A program made the translations under genes and the position numbers. The notes below the pieces were generated by a model that worked only from the letters and a program-made list of their open reading frames with translations, did no database searches and was not told the origin of the DNA. From assembly GCA_029964075.1 (NCBI GenBank), contig CM057140.1, forward strand, positions 14,154,643-14,218,642: 64,000 nucleotides of DNA, written 5' to 3'. Source of the DNA: Patiria pectinifera. Lineage: Eukaryota > Echinodermata > Asteroidea > Valvatida > Asterinidae. Below are positions 50,174-59,585 of the stretch, piece after piece. Position 1 is the first letter of the stretch. Every line of letters begins with the position of its first letter.

Positions 50174-51966
50174 CTTATTCTTAGTATTCCAATACCAACG
50201 ATCTCTAACAATCCAGTCCACAATTACCTGCTCTCATTCAGTCGAATCCCAGCAGATGAATTCACTTCAGTCCTGAAAAAGTGAACACTGTTCCTTACAA
50301 GGTCCAAAGCAAACACTCGAACTCCGCAGCGAAATTGGTCCAGTGACACTGCAAGTGGCACACCGCGTATTACTATTATCCTGTCACGTCAGTAACCGCC
50401 CTAATGTTTCCACACTACGAGTTATAAACCCACGTAAGGTGTTGGTAGTGGGTCAACGTGTGTACTCAATCAAATTTTTATTTTGCGTGGGTGCGCTCTG
50501 ACCCTACAGATTCATGCGCTATTTATGCCAAAAAAGTTTAAAGAGATCGGCAAATTTATTGCAGTGCCACAGTTCAACTTCTCACTTTATGACCCTCTTG
50601 TGCAGAACTCTAAAGTCCTTTTTAACAATACCATCAATACCACTTCTGTTTAAAAATATATATTATTAATGTGATACTTGCTCACGAAGTAAGCAGTGTT
50701 TCTGTTGGAAGGAATGAGATGATCTTGCACAGTGGCCTTTAATCAAGTGAAATTCCGTCAGTAGGTCGAACGGATTCGCATCGATAGTCCCTTTTTGAGC
50801 GGACAATAGGCACGGCAGGAGCCCCGTACAATAGACCCTCCTTGACACCAAGGGTACCGTGTTGTCGCACAGGCTCTCCGGTATGAAAAGCCACACTTTG
50901 GGAAGCTCACCAAACCGAGAATTAAAGAACACAGACCCCTCTGACTCATGCAAATATCGGGGAGGGGTTGAATTGAACTTTTGTGACATTTGCATTTCAA
51001 GTATTAGAAACGCTGTTTTCGACATATCTTACTTTCACTTCGCCGCATATTTTCAGAGGCCCATTTCCATTCTTAGTTTTGATTGAGGAGGATTGGACAA
51101 ACATTAAACACTGAACAGTTCATGAAATACTAAGTGCAGTATGGTACACCGCATGGTTGCGGACGAAAATTTGCATGTGAAAGTGTCCCTTTTTTGAGTG
51201 CTTAGGTCTGGATTAGCCTTGATTCGAGTGCTGGTCTTGTTTACATAAGAGTCTGGTTCTGCAGCCATGAAATCGAGGTCGGTCGTGACATAAGTGGAAC
51301 GCCTAAAAGAGCGCCCTCAACGAATTTGTCACAAGGTCTAGACTTGGTATAAAGCCATCAATGATAAAGTTTAGGGAATGAAGTCTGACTTCGGTGTTGT
51401 ATTGCGTGATTGGGAGGGATGTCCATGGACAAGTATTAAACGTCGCGATGCCAGACTTGAAATAAGTCTCGAAATTGAATTTTAATCTTCAATTGGGTCA
51501 AAGAGTAACAAAGGAGTCCACATGAAATAAGTCTCGAAATTGTCTCGAAATTGGTCTTAATTTTAAGGGTCGATTATACGAAAAGCCGATTTATTGTTTG
51601 GACAGAGCCGAAACGAAATCTGGAGTACCAAAAGAGACATGTTATTTTTAAGCCGTGAGATTTTTGGAATCTATTGTGTCGCGATGTCTGCTCGTCGCCA
51701 TTGCCTGGTTCACTGAGGTGTAAACGGATTCAATTGCATTGTCAGGGTTGAATACGTTCCTTTGTTGTGCAAGGAAGTTGAATTAATTTTGACAATGACT
51801 ATCTTGAAACTGGTTCCCTTGTGAAATTGTGTGGAAAGGTCTGGGAATTGGTTGCTGGTTCTGCACGACATGTACTTTATCAGTGATTGCTGTTCAACGT
51901 GAAGTTTAGATAGGTGGCATGCATAGGCCTATTGAACTTTCACTAAACACTGAGTAGATAGCAAAA
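50174..51966. promoter_or_regulatory. Divergent intergenic region between two Ig receptor genes
   Basis: This 1.8-kb stretch separates a minus-strand receptor from a plus-strand one, so both promoters must lie here unless remote. I see no TATA box at a convincing distance. The strand of the whole cluster switches here. A small direct repeat (gaaataagtctcgaaattg) occurs twice near 51460-51545. Confidence 0.5.
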
Positions 51967-53412
51967 ATGGCGGGAAAAGTTTCAGTCCTTATCGTCTGCT
52001 ACTTTCTGCTTTCCACTAAGGACCTTCTGACTGTTGCTCAAGTACAAACCATTAATCAGTTTTCACACGCCGTTGGGATTCGTGGGCAGGGCGTTCAGCT
52101 CTTTTGCCGCGTGACAAACCAGGGCATGTACGGTGTTTACTGGGTCGCGGAGAGAGTTGAAGACGAATTGGTGTTGGGCTTGGGGACATCGGATTACGTC
52201 AAACAGCCGAGATTTGAACTTGATGTTGACATCTCCCTCGGGTTTTATAATCTGACTATTAGTGACTTGGTGCCATCTGATGCTGGTAGATACGAATGTT
52301 TGATGTCGAATGGAGTGGACACCGTGAACGGGCTGCCTGGGATGTTGGAGGTTGTGGAGGCTGTTGCGCCTCCGGAGGGGCCGTCTTGTCTCGCAGGATA
52401 TCGCGAGCCTTTGTCGGAAGGGGACGAGATTTGGCTGAGCTGCCTAAGTGGAAGCGGTGGGAGACCGGAATCCCAGCTCGCGTGGTACAGACATGATGAC
52501 AAAATCAGTGCCGGCGTGGGGCCGAATTTTACCGTGATTTTACGGGCTGCACCGGCGGACGACGGCGCCGTTTTTGCCTGCCAGGAGAACCATCTAGCGC
52601 TGGAAGGAACAAGGTCGTGCACCGTAGGCCCTCTTGTGGTACTCTACGCGCCTGTGGTGACAATATTACCCTCCAACCCTCAAGCCAGTCTTGGCGACTC
52701 TGTAACTCTCACGTGCTCAGGGGATGCCAACCCACCGGTTGAAAATGTGCAGTGGATAGTCGGGAACGAAAATGTAACCCCTATGGCTAATTCCTCCTCA
52801 AACTCGTTCGAATCAAGGTTCACCATTGATGACGAGGAGGACCTGAATGGACACCTACAGTCACGTCTTATCATTGCAGACGTCGGGAAACTAGACTACG
52901 GTCTCCAGATAACCTGCATAACCCAGAGTCCCAATTCCTCCAGAAATGCCTCAGTGACCATCCGACCACCAGATCCGAACCCACCCCTCAATCCAGACGG
53001 AGGAACTGGTGGCATAGCGAGTGACCCTCTACTTCTCCTCGCTGTCGTCGGTTCAGCACTCGGCGGGCTGATCGTCTTCGGCATCCTCTGCCTGCTTGCC
53101 CCGCATCTGGGCTGTCTCGTGTGCGAATCCTGCCGCCGGAGACGCCGGGAGAACCAACGCAAGGCGCAGCTGGAACTCGACCGCAAACGGAGCCGGAAGG
53201 CCCGGAAACTCGAGCTTTCGACACGGCGCAAGGCAGGGTCGACCGCGTACTACGCCAACACCGCGTTTGATAACTACGAGATACCGCGGAAGACCAATTT
53301 GAGGAGAGAGAAGGCGGGGAAGCCGCAGTCTATTTCGTCAAAGAGTACAGCAAGCTGCTCCAAGCTCAGCAATTGCGTGGTCGAAATTGACAACACCATC
53401 ACCAGTAACTGA
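51967..53412 (+). CDS. Intronless three-Ig transmembrane receptor with short basic tail
   Basis: The 481-residue product starts at ATG 51967 (aaaATGG). There is a signal peptide to about residue 24; Ig1 (C47, W59, C111, with PRFELD...GFYNLTISDL); Ig2 (C159, W173, C205 plus extra C141 and C218); and Ig3 (C250, W263, C317). A Pro-rich linker leads to the transmembrane helix at about 355-378 and a Cys-rich, strongly basic juxtamembrane segment (CLVCESCRRRRREN). The tail is about 100 residues, with TAYYANTAFDNYEIP and no ITIM consensus, ending CVVEIDNTITSN. The membrane segment LGGLIVFGILCLL resembles that of the small protein at 56425-56823. AATAAA signals lie at 53469-53474 and 53632-53637. Confidence 0.95.
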   Translation: MAGKVSVLIVCYFLLSTKDLLTVAQVQTINQFSHAVGIRGQGVQLFCRVTNQGMYGVYWVAERVEDELVLGLGTSDYVKQPRFELDVDISLGFYNLTISDLVPSDAGRYECLMSNGVDTVNGLPGMLEVVEAVAPPEGPSCLAGYREPLSEGDEIWLSCLSGSGGRPESQLAWYRHDDKISAGVGPNFTVILRAAPADDGAVFACQENHLALEGTRSCTVGPLVVLYAPVVTILPSNPQASLGDSVTLTCSGDANPPVENVQWIVGNENVTPMANSSSNSFESRFTIDDEEDLNGHLQSRLIIADVGKLDYGLQITCITQSPNSSRNASVTIRPPDPNPPLNPDGGTGGIASDPLLLLAVVGSALGGLIVFGILCLLAPHLGCLVCESCRRRRRENQRKAQLELDRKRSRKARKLELSTRRKAGSTAYYANTAFDNYEIPRKTNLRREKAGKPQSISSKSTASCSKLSNCVVEIDNTITSN

Positions 53413-53639
53413 ACGATACTCTAAACTCAATTTGTTAAATTTTTGATGATTCAGAATGGTACGAAACAAATAAAGAACGCAAAAATCAGATTGCTCAAGT
53501 ACTTAAAAGATGTAGTTTTTTTCATAATTTCTAAAAATTCACGCAATTTCCTTTAGTCTTCTATCCAAAATTGTAAGCTAGAATGTAATTGACCATATTG
53601 CCAACAATGATGATATTTTCAACAAAGCTCCAATAAATA

Positions 53640-56424
53640 CTCACGTCTTTGCATCGTGATTTTTAGTGATTTTACTTTAGTAATTCCAATTAACTTTGTC
53701 GTTTATTAGCTTATTAAAACTAAATTTGAAACATTTGATAAACAGGTTAGGGTAGTGTAGGGAGGGGCAGGGCTGAGTAGAGTTGAGTATGGAATAACTG
53801 AGTTATAAAACACAGCTAAAAGCAACTTATCTAGGACTTTTGAACGAAATAAAATTGAGTGCCCACTAAGTTTGTTTGTCAATAGACCGTTTGCACTGCA
53901 GCCATCTTGGAGGTATTGTCTTTTGTTCAACACGGGTACGCATGATTAGACCTATTGTGCATTCGTTGTTAATGAATTGACATAAAACAAAACATACTTC
54001 TAAGATGGCTGCTTAATGCATTCGATCTATAGACATTATGCCTAGTGAGAAGTAGCAGCCATATTAGCGGGCATTGCCGTTGTTTTGCTGTGATATGCAT
54101 AAGTGAACATTTGGTGCATTCATTGTTACTGAATTGAGAAAAGGAAGGGAAAAAAGATGGCTGCTTAAAGGGAATATGTAATATTTGCAAACATCGAAAA
54201 ATAAAACTACCAAGTTTCTACGAAATACCTTAATAGGATGTTGGTAAATGACAGTCTAAAGCATCCTGTAAAATTATGGCACCTGGTGTGACGTCATTTT
54301 CAAGAAAATGGTATTTTTGTATACATTTCCAACGGTGGTCGGCCGACCACCGTTGGGAAAACCTAACTATTTTTCAACTACTGCTCCAACTTTACACTTT
54401 TTTCGGTCCAAATTTTGTTTGCTATTGGTTACATGTTCATGAACGGGTGCAGGCCAGCTAGACTGGTTCCCTTTATACCTTACAATTTTCCGGCATCTGT
54501 AAATTGATCCATTTTATCTTTAGTGAAGTCAAGGAACCAGACTACTTGAACATTTTTGTTTTTCTTGGTTTTCCCAGCATTTTCGAACACAAAACTTCAA
54601 ACATGTCAGTGTAACAATATTTGATCTATTATACTAACCCCTCAAATAGTTCATTTCTGAAAATTACAGCAAAAACCAATGATGTACATTCCCTTTAATG
54701 ATGCAATCGATCTATTGCTCGTGCGCAGAGCTTCACAAAACTGATCTTGTAACTTTGAGTATAAAATAAATATTCTCCAGATAGAAGTGGAATTTCCTTG
54801 TCATTTGAACTTGAACTTGAACTTGACTTTATTTCATCTCATAATTTACATGAGTACAAGTTAATAAGCAGATAATAAATACAATTAATAGAGATGTGGA
54901 ATCCATAAGAAAGCTTAGCTTGTGGGTATGGACCCCGATAATTAGCATGATTATATACACAGACAAATGGATTATAAACACAACAAACATGAACGAAACA
55001 AGACAATGGGGATGGAAGGCAAACCGGAACAAATGAAAATAAATTACAATAATATGTAGGTAAAAATGATGATAGAACAAAATCATTAACACAATCAAGA
55101 AGAACACCTCTGATCAGTAGCTAAACATTAATAGTGAAAAAGACTCAAAGTTGAACAAAACAAGAGAAAAATCGATTTCCTTATAAAGTGAAAAGAAAGA
55201 GGACGTACATGTCGATAATTTTATTAGAATGAGATGATCACAAATTTATTGGAGCATATACATTAAAATATGACAAGATAAATAGCGAACAAGGCTAAGG
55301 CGTATTTATTTAAAAGGAATTGCTTGAAGGTTTTGTTTTAATATGATATCAGATTTGGTATTTTGCAATATTGGGTACGTTATGCAACTTCCCCTTGCAT
55401 TCCAGCTCTGGCAAACTGTTTAATCAATGATTTACTATAGTCAACAAAGTATACCTTCGCATAGAAATGAAAGTTGAGCAACATTTCCTCATCTGGCGAT
55501 ACAAAGAAGCAGTGACGTCATGCTTCAATCGCCATGTGAAAAAAAATCCACTCATTGTGTCATTCTCATTTCTCAAACAAACTTCCCCTTTTGTGCTGCA
55601 ATTTTGACTGTGAATGTTTGTGTGTACATGGCCTCATTTTTAGGAAAATTGTGTAGCACAGCATCACACGGAAATAGACACAGTTTTAGGAATCATCGAA
55701 AAGGGACGCGCGTGAGTCTGCTGAAAACTGAGGAATAAATATTGACTATGTCGACATCATTGGAAGAACTGGTGGTGCATGTATCTTAGTCAAACAACAT
55801 TTTGTAGACTCTTTAGGACAGCATACATACTTCTCAAATTTGGTTTTACATGCAGACTTTGTGATGTGGTACCCATTCAGGCTGATCAGAGCCCAGAAGA
55901 AGTTTGTTCACGTCAGAGCAGACCGATTTTGACTTCAGTTGTTGTTTTGGTAGTGCCGAAACTTCCCAGCTCGTAAGCATCTCTTTGTAACTGATTGGGT
56001 ATCTCCATATCTCTCTGAGTTACATCATCGAATGGTAATCCTTTGGATTTCAAGGAAAGAGACTTTGGACCTTTTCCGGGAGTGGTGGGATTAATTCGCA
56101 GTGCAGGTTGGGCGTTTGAACATTATACATTTTACAGGAACGAATGGAAACATCGGCCTGCTCATCTAGTGTGGGTACATCTTGCAAACGTCAGTCAATC
56201 ACGGAGAAAAGTCTATAAACTGACCAAATTTTGTTTTCACATCATCGGCACTACTCTAAACTGTGGTCAGATTTCAGGAGCTCAAGAGAACTTGGTCGTG
56301 TCGGAGCAAAGCTCCGGAATTCAACCAACAATCGGACACATCTAGGTCCACCAGCGCCGGCAAAGTTTTCAACGGCAGTGCGGAATTTGTAAACTTGTGA
56401 ACTACTCTCAGGAGTTTGCTCGCC
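53640..56424. other. Intergenic with a TTAA-flanked MITE and a retroposon tail
   Basis: It holds the 54165-54698 MITE and, at about 54800-54830, repeated ttgaac units followed by actttattt, resembling the 3' tail of a minus-strand non-LTR retroposon. The stretch 55100-56400 is AT-rich, and open frames there lack protein-like features. Confidence 0.5.
54165..54698. mobile_element. TTAA-flanked MITE, family P, copy 1
   Basis: The left end is TTAAAGGGAAT and the right end ATTCCCTTTAA, inverted and bounded by TTAA as in piggyBac-type insertions. A perfect 24-base palindrome centred on GGTGGTCGGCCGACCACC lies at 54331-54354. A second copy in opposite orientation lies at 57765-58278. Confidence 0.88.
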
Positions 56425-56823
56425 ATGGCTCTTGAGCAGGAGTACATTGACGCCCTCATCGTTGTCGCGATTCTACTGGGGAGCATTATAGTGTTTGGAT
56501 CCCTGTTAACATTACTGTGTCAAAGGTATTACAAGCCCGGCCGCTGCTTATTTATGAGCAAGAGGGAAGACGACCATGGCAACCCAATGGTAGAACGACA
56601 GGGCACCAGTGAAGGTGAGGCAGCAACGGGTGGGGCGAGCAATAACGGTTTCCAGCCGACAGAGGGCGGTATAGGGAACCAAGATGGCGGCAGTGGAACC
56701 GATGCGGAGCAGACGACGCGAACTCGTACGGAGGAGGCGGAAGGGGAACAGGGTGAAACGAAAGCCGTCTTGGATGAACAGGTCGTCGTTGAGATCGACG
56801 CCGCTGCATCGAACAAAAATTGA
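56425..56823 (+). CDS. Small single-pass membrane protein lacking an ectodomain (132 aa)
   Basis: The start is ATG 56425 (gccATGG); the frame extends nine bases upstream without another ATG. Residues 1-8 are short and acidic (MALEQEYI). A transmembrane helix spans about 10-32 (LIVVAILLGSIIVFGSLLTL) with Asp9 at its outer edge, followed by QRYYKPGRCLFMSKRED and a soluble acidic, Gly- and Thr-rich tail without tyrosines, ending VVVEIDAAASNKN. Related to 59277-59585 through RYxKPxxCL...KR. It has no Ig domain and no cleavable signal. The membrane span resembles that of the Ig receptor 3 kb upstream, and that receptor's tail also carries VVEID near its end. A role as a co-receptor subunit or decoy is speculation. 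AATAAA lies at 57283-57288. Confidence 0.75.
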   Translation: MALEQEYIDALIVVAILLGSIIVFGSLLTLLCQRYYKPGRCLFMSKREDDHGNPMVERQGTSEGEAATGGASNNGFQPTEGGIGNQDGGSGTDAEQTTRTRTEEAEGEQGETKAVLDEQVVVEIDAAASNKN

Positions 56824-57764
56824 ACGAGCTGGACCATCACCCTGTCGAGAGAGGGCGGTAAATCGGATGGAAACTTCGAGGGGCGGGGTTTCAAGCAGAT
56901 CATGATGGAGGATGTGAATTTGGGTGCGAAACGACTTAAAGGGACACAAGACCAAACACTGCAACTTGGAAGTGTCGAAATATCAAAACATCAAAACCGT
57001 GGATTCAAAGCTGTTGTACTGTACGTTCTTCGTTTTTCATAACTATTTAAATACACTTGAAATGCTGGAATGTTAAAAGAAAACCTCAAATCAGCATTTT
57101 GTTTGGTTTCTCACCTGGGAGATGATCCAATGGCCCATCCTCTCGGTCCAAAAGTGGGGGATTTATCCCCGCCCCCCCCCCTCCACTACGGATTTACGCC
57201 CTTGGAAACGACCGACGATCATCTGACATTCCTTGGAGTTTCAAACGTTTTTCTTTATTTCTTGAACAGTAGCAATTCTGTGAATAAAACCTAATTGTGA
57301 TGGACTACAAAAACCACGCGACATCGAATATCGCAGATTTCCTTTGATGTATTTTTTTAATGAATTAAATAACTTCCAGGTATCGCCCCTGGGCTTGTGT
57401 TATGTCGCTATGGTGATTAATTACGAGGCGTGTCTATACCATTCATTGTGAAGCTCAGTATTGTTTGTCGTTAAATGAATATGCATGATTAAATTTCACC
57501 TATATGCTACGAACTGGTTGTATAGCTTCTGTGAGGTTATAAGAAGTCGCCGATAAATGTTCATATTCTAATTCATATTTTATTTTAAACGTTGGAAGAA
57601 TATTGTTTGTCTGTTTTTATGTTTTACTTTTTCGTACTTTCGTAGAAACAGAATCGGATTGTCATCATAATAACACTGTTACTTTCAATTTCCTGTTGTC
57701 TTCAGTGTTGCATTTGCCAAGGTTTTTCGTGTTAACTTTGAGGAAATAAATGTTTACTTTCGAC

Positions 57765-58278
57765 TTAAAGGGAATGTACATCATTGGCTTTTGCTGTAAT
57801 TTTCAGAAATGAACTATTTGAGGGGTTAGTATAATAGATCACACAGTGAAGTTTTGTGTTCGAAAATGCTGGAAAAACCAAGAAAAACAAAAATGTTCAA
57901 GTAGTCTGGTTGCTTGACTCCACTAAAGATAAAATGGATCAATTTATAGATGCCGGAAAATTGTGAGGTAAGGGAACCAGTCTAGCTGGCCTGCACCCGT
58001 CCATGACCATGTAACCAATAGCAAACAAAATTTGGACCGAAAAAAGTGTAAAGTTGGAGCAGTAGTTGAAAAATAGTTAGGTTTTTCTAACGGTGGTCGG
58101 CCGACCACCGTTGGAAATGTATACAAAAATACCATTTTCTTGAAAATGACTTCACCCCAGGTGCCATAATTTTACAGGATGCTTTAGACTGTCATTTACC
58201 GACATCCTAGTAAGGTATTTCGTAAAAACTTGGTAGTTTTATTTTTCGACATTTGCAAATGTTGTATATTTCCTTTAA
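57765..58278. mobile_element. TTAA-flanked MITE, family P, copy 2 (inverted)
   Basis: This is a reverse-complement copy of 54165-54698, with the same TTAA edges and the GGTGGTCGGCCGACCACC palindrome at 58089-58112. The two copies flank the small membrane protein gene in opposite orientation. Confidence 0.88.
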
Positions 58279-58504
58279 ATTTCATCAGTGTGAATGCTCA
58301 CATTCCCGAAACCGAATCTAATCGGCCCGGGGTACCACCAACACGACCTTTGAAATAATAAAAACCGAACAGTGACCACAGACACTGTGCTTTCGTTTTT
58401 GATGCATAATAGATATCGTCCAAAGTCTACGCGTAATTAATCAGAATGAACCATAAAATGACACGACAGTAACTTAGACAACAGGGCATAGTACACAACA
58501 GGTT

Positions 58505-58665
58505 GTCCATCCTTGTTAAGCCCAACTGAAGCATCGTCCCAACTTTAATTGCGATCGAGTTGGACGTTACCCAACTATAGTTGGTAATTTCCCCAACTAT
58601 AGTTGGGCCTGTAGTTGGGTCTGTCCCAACTATACTTGGGCCATTGCTATGGTTGGGATTGACAT
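58505..58665. repeat. Cluster of CCCAACTATAGTTGGG-type palindromes
   Basis: At least two near-complete palindromes (acccaactatagttgg, ccccaactatagttggg) and several half or variant sites (cccaactatacttggg, gtagttggg, tggttggg) are packed in 160 bases. No coding role is seen. Confidence 0.75.
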
Positions 58666-59276
58666 CCTTCTGAAGACTCTGCAACAAGTGGAATCCCGCA
58701 GTGCCTCGACATGTGGTTGGAAATGAAAACAAAACTACCCGGAGAGAAAATAAGTATATTTCCTGGTCCCGGCTATTTTATGTGTAATAGCGGGTGTGAA
58801 GTGCCTTCACCTTCGGGTGGAATTTCCATGCCGTATGGCCTATACTGAGAAAACTTGAGAGTGTACGGTACGTGTCGAGCAGCACGGAACATTCTGTACC
58901 CACGGAGCTCTGCAAACGCGACTCGCACCACTTCTGCTTGTCACATTATAAGTATACGAATCAAGTTTGAAGTTGGATCGGAAGGGCACTGCCAGAGGCT
59001 TGCCTGTGTTTACGGACTACTGAGGTTAATTGGGTGAACATTTCCTCGCTTGAATGGTGTTCTCGTTTCCTGACCCCAAAAGCGAGCAAAAGGTATAAGT
59101 TTACGGCATAAGTTAACTCAGGACTTGGCAACAGAATGCACGAGCATGGAGCAAGTTGGATAAGGTGACCTTGAATTTGGCATTGAACAGAACGCACGAC
59201 TTAAACCCTGAGGGTCTTTTGACGGGAGATTGCGACTAGTTTCAATCTTTCTTCAGAAGAAGGAGAATTCATCAAC

Positions 59277-59585
59277 ATGGTTGACGACTACGAGCGAGTG
59301 CTCATCATCGACTTGATTTTCTTGGCCTGTTTCTCCATCATCGGACTCGTGGTGATTTTCATTCTAAAACGGTACTGTAAGCCCTTTTGTTGCCTGTGCA
59401 TCAAAAAGCGTGACCCAGACGAAGGGAGCGTTTCACCCGATGGCGAGTGCGCCAGAGACGTCGACGAGACGTCGATGATCAACATGGAAACTGGTAAAAA
59501 TGTCGGTCAGACAACAGAGGGCGTTTTGCTCAAGAACGATGCGAAAAGAGGAGGCGGAGGAACCACACATTTGCAGATGGCATGA
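59277..59585 (+). CDS. Small single-pass membrane protein lacking an ectodomain (102 aa)
   Basis: The start is ATG 59277 (aacATGG). The N-terminus MVDDYERV is acidic and very short. The helix at about 8-30 (VLIIDLIFLACFSIIGLVVI) carries Asp12 inside the hydrophobic stretch. Next comes KRYCKPFCCLCIKKRDPDEG, a Cys-rich basic juxtamembrane segment suited to palmitoylation, then a 50-residue tail without tyrosine. It is related to 56425-56823 by architecture and by RYxKPxxCL...KR. There is no signal peptide, Ig domain or ITAM. The membrane Asp recalls adaptor chains such as FcR-gamma, but the missing ITAM argues against that role. An AATAAA lies at 60218-60223. Confidence 0.72.
   Translation: MVDDYERVLIIDLIFLACFSIIGLVVIFILKRYCKPFCCLCIKKRDPDEGSVSPDGECARDVDETSMINMETGKNVGQTTEGVLLKNDAKRGGGGTTHLQMA

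Larger units (their letters stand above)
57289..59276. other. Intergenic with MITE copy 2 and a palindrome cluster
   Basis: It contains the 57765-58278 MITE and a cluster of cccaactatagttggg palindromes at 58505-58665. The rest shows no gene. Confidence 0.5.

Noticed and set aside
56043..56345. 100-codon frame upstream of the 132-aa gene
   Set aside because: No signal peptide, membrane segment or domain, and no strong coding signature; probably 5' flanking sequence.
56425..59585. ITAM adaptor (FcR-gamma or DAP12 homologue)
   Set aside because: The short ectodomain and membrane Asp fit, but neither tail contains a tyrosine and no partner helix has a basic residue.
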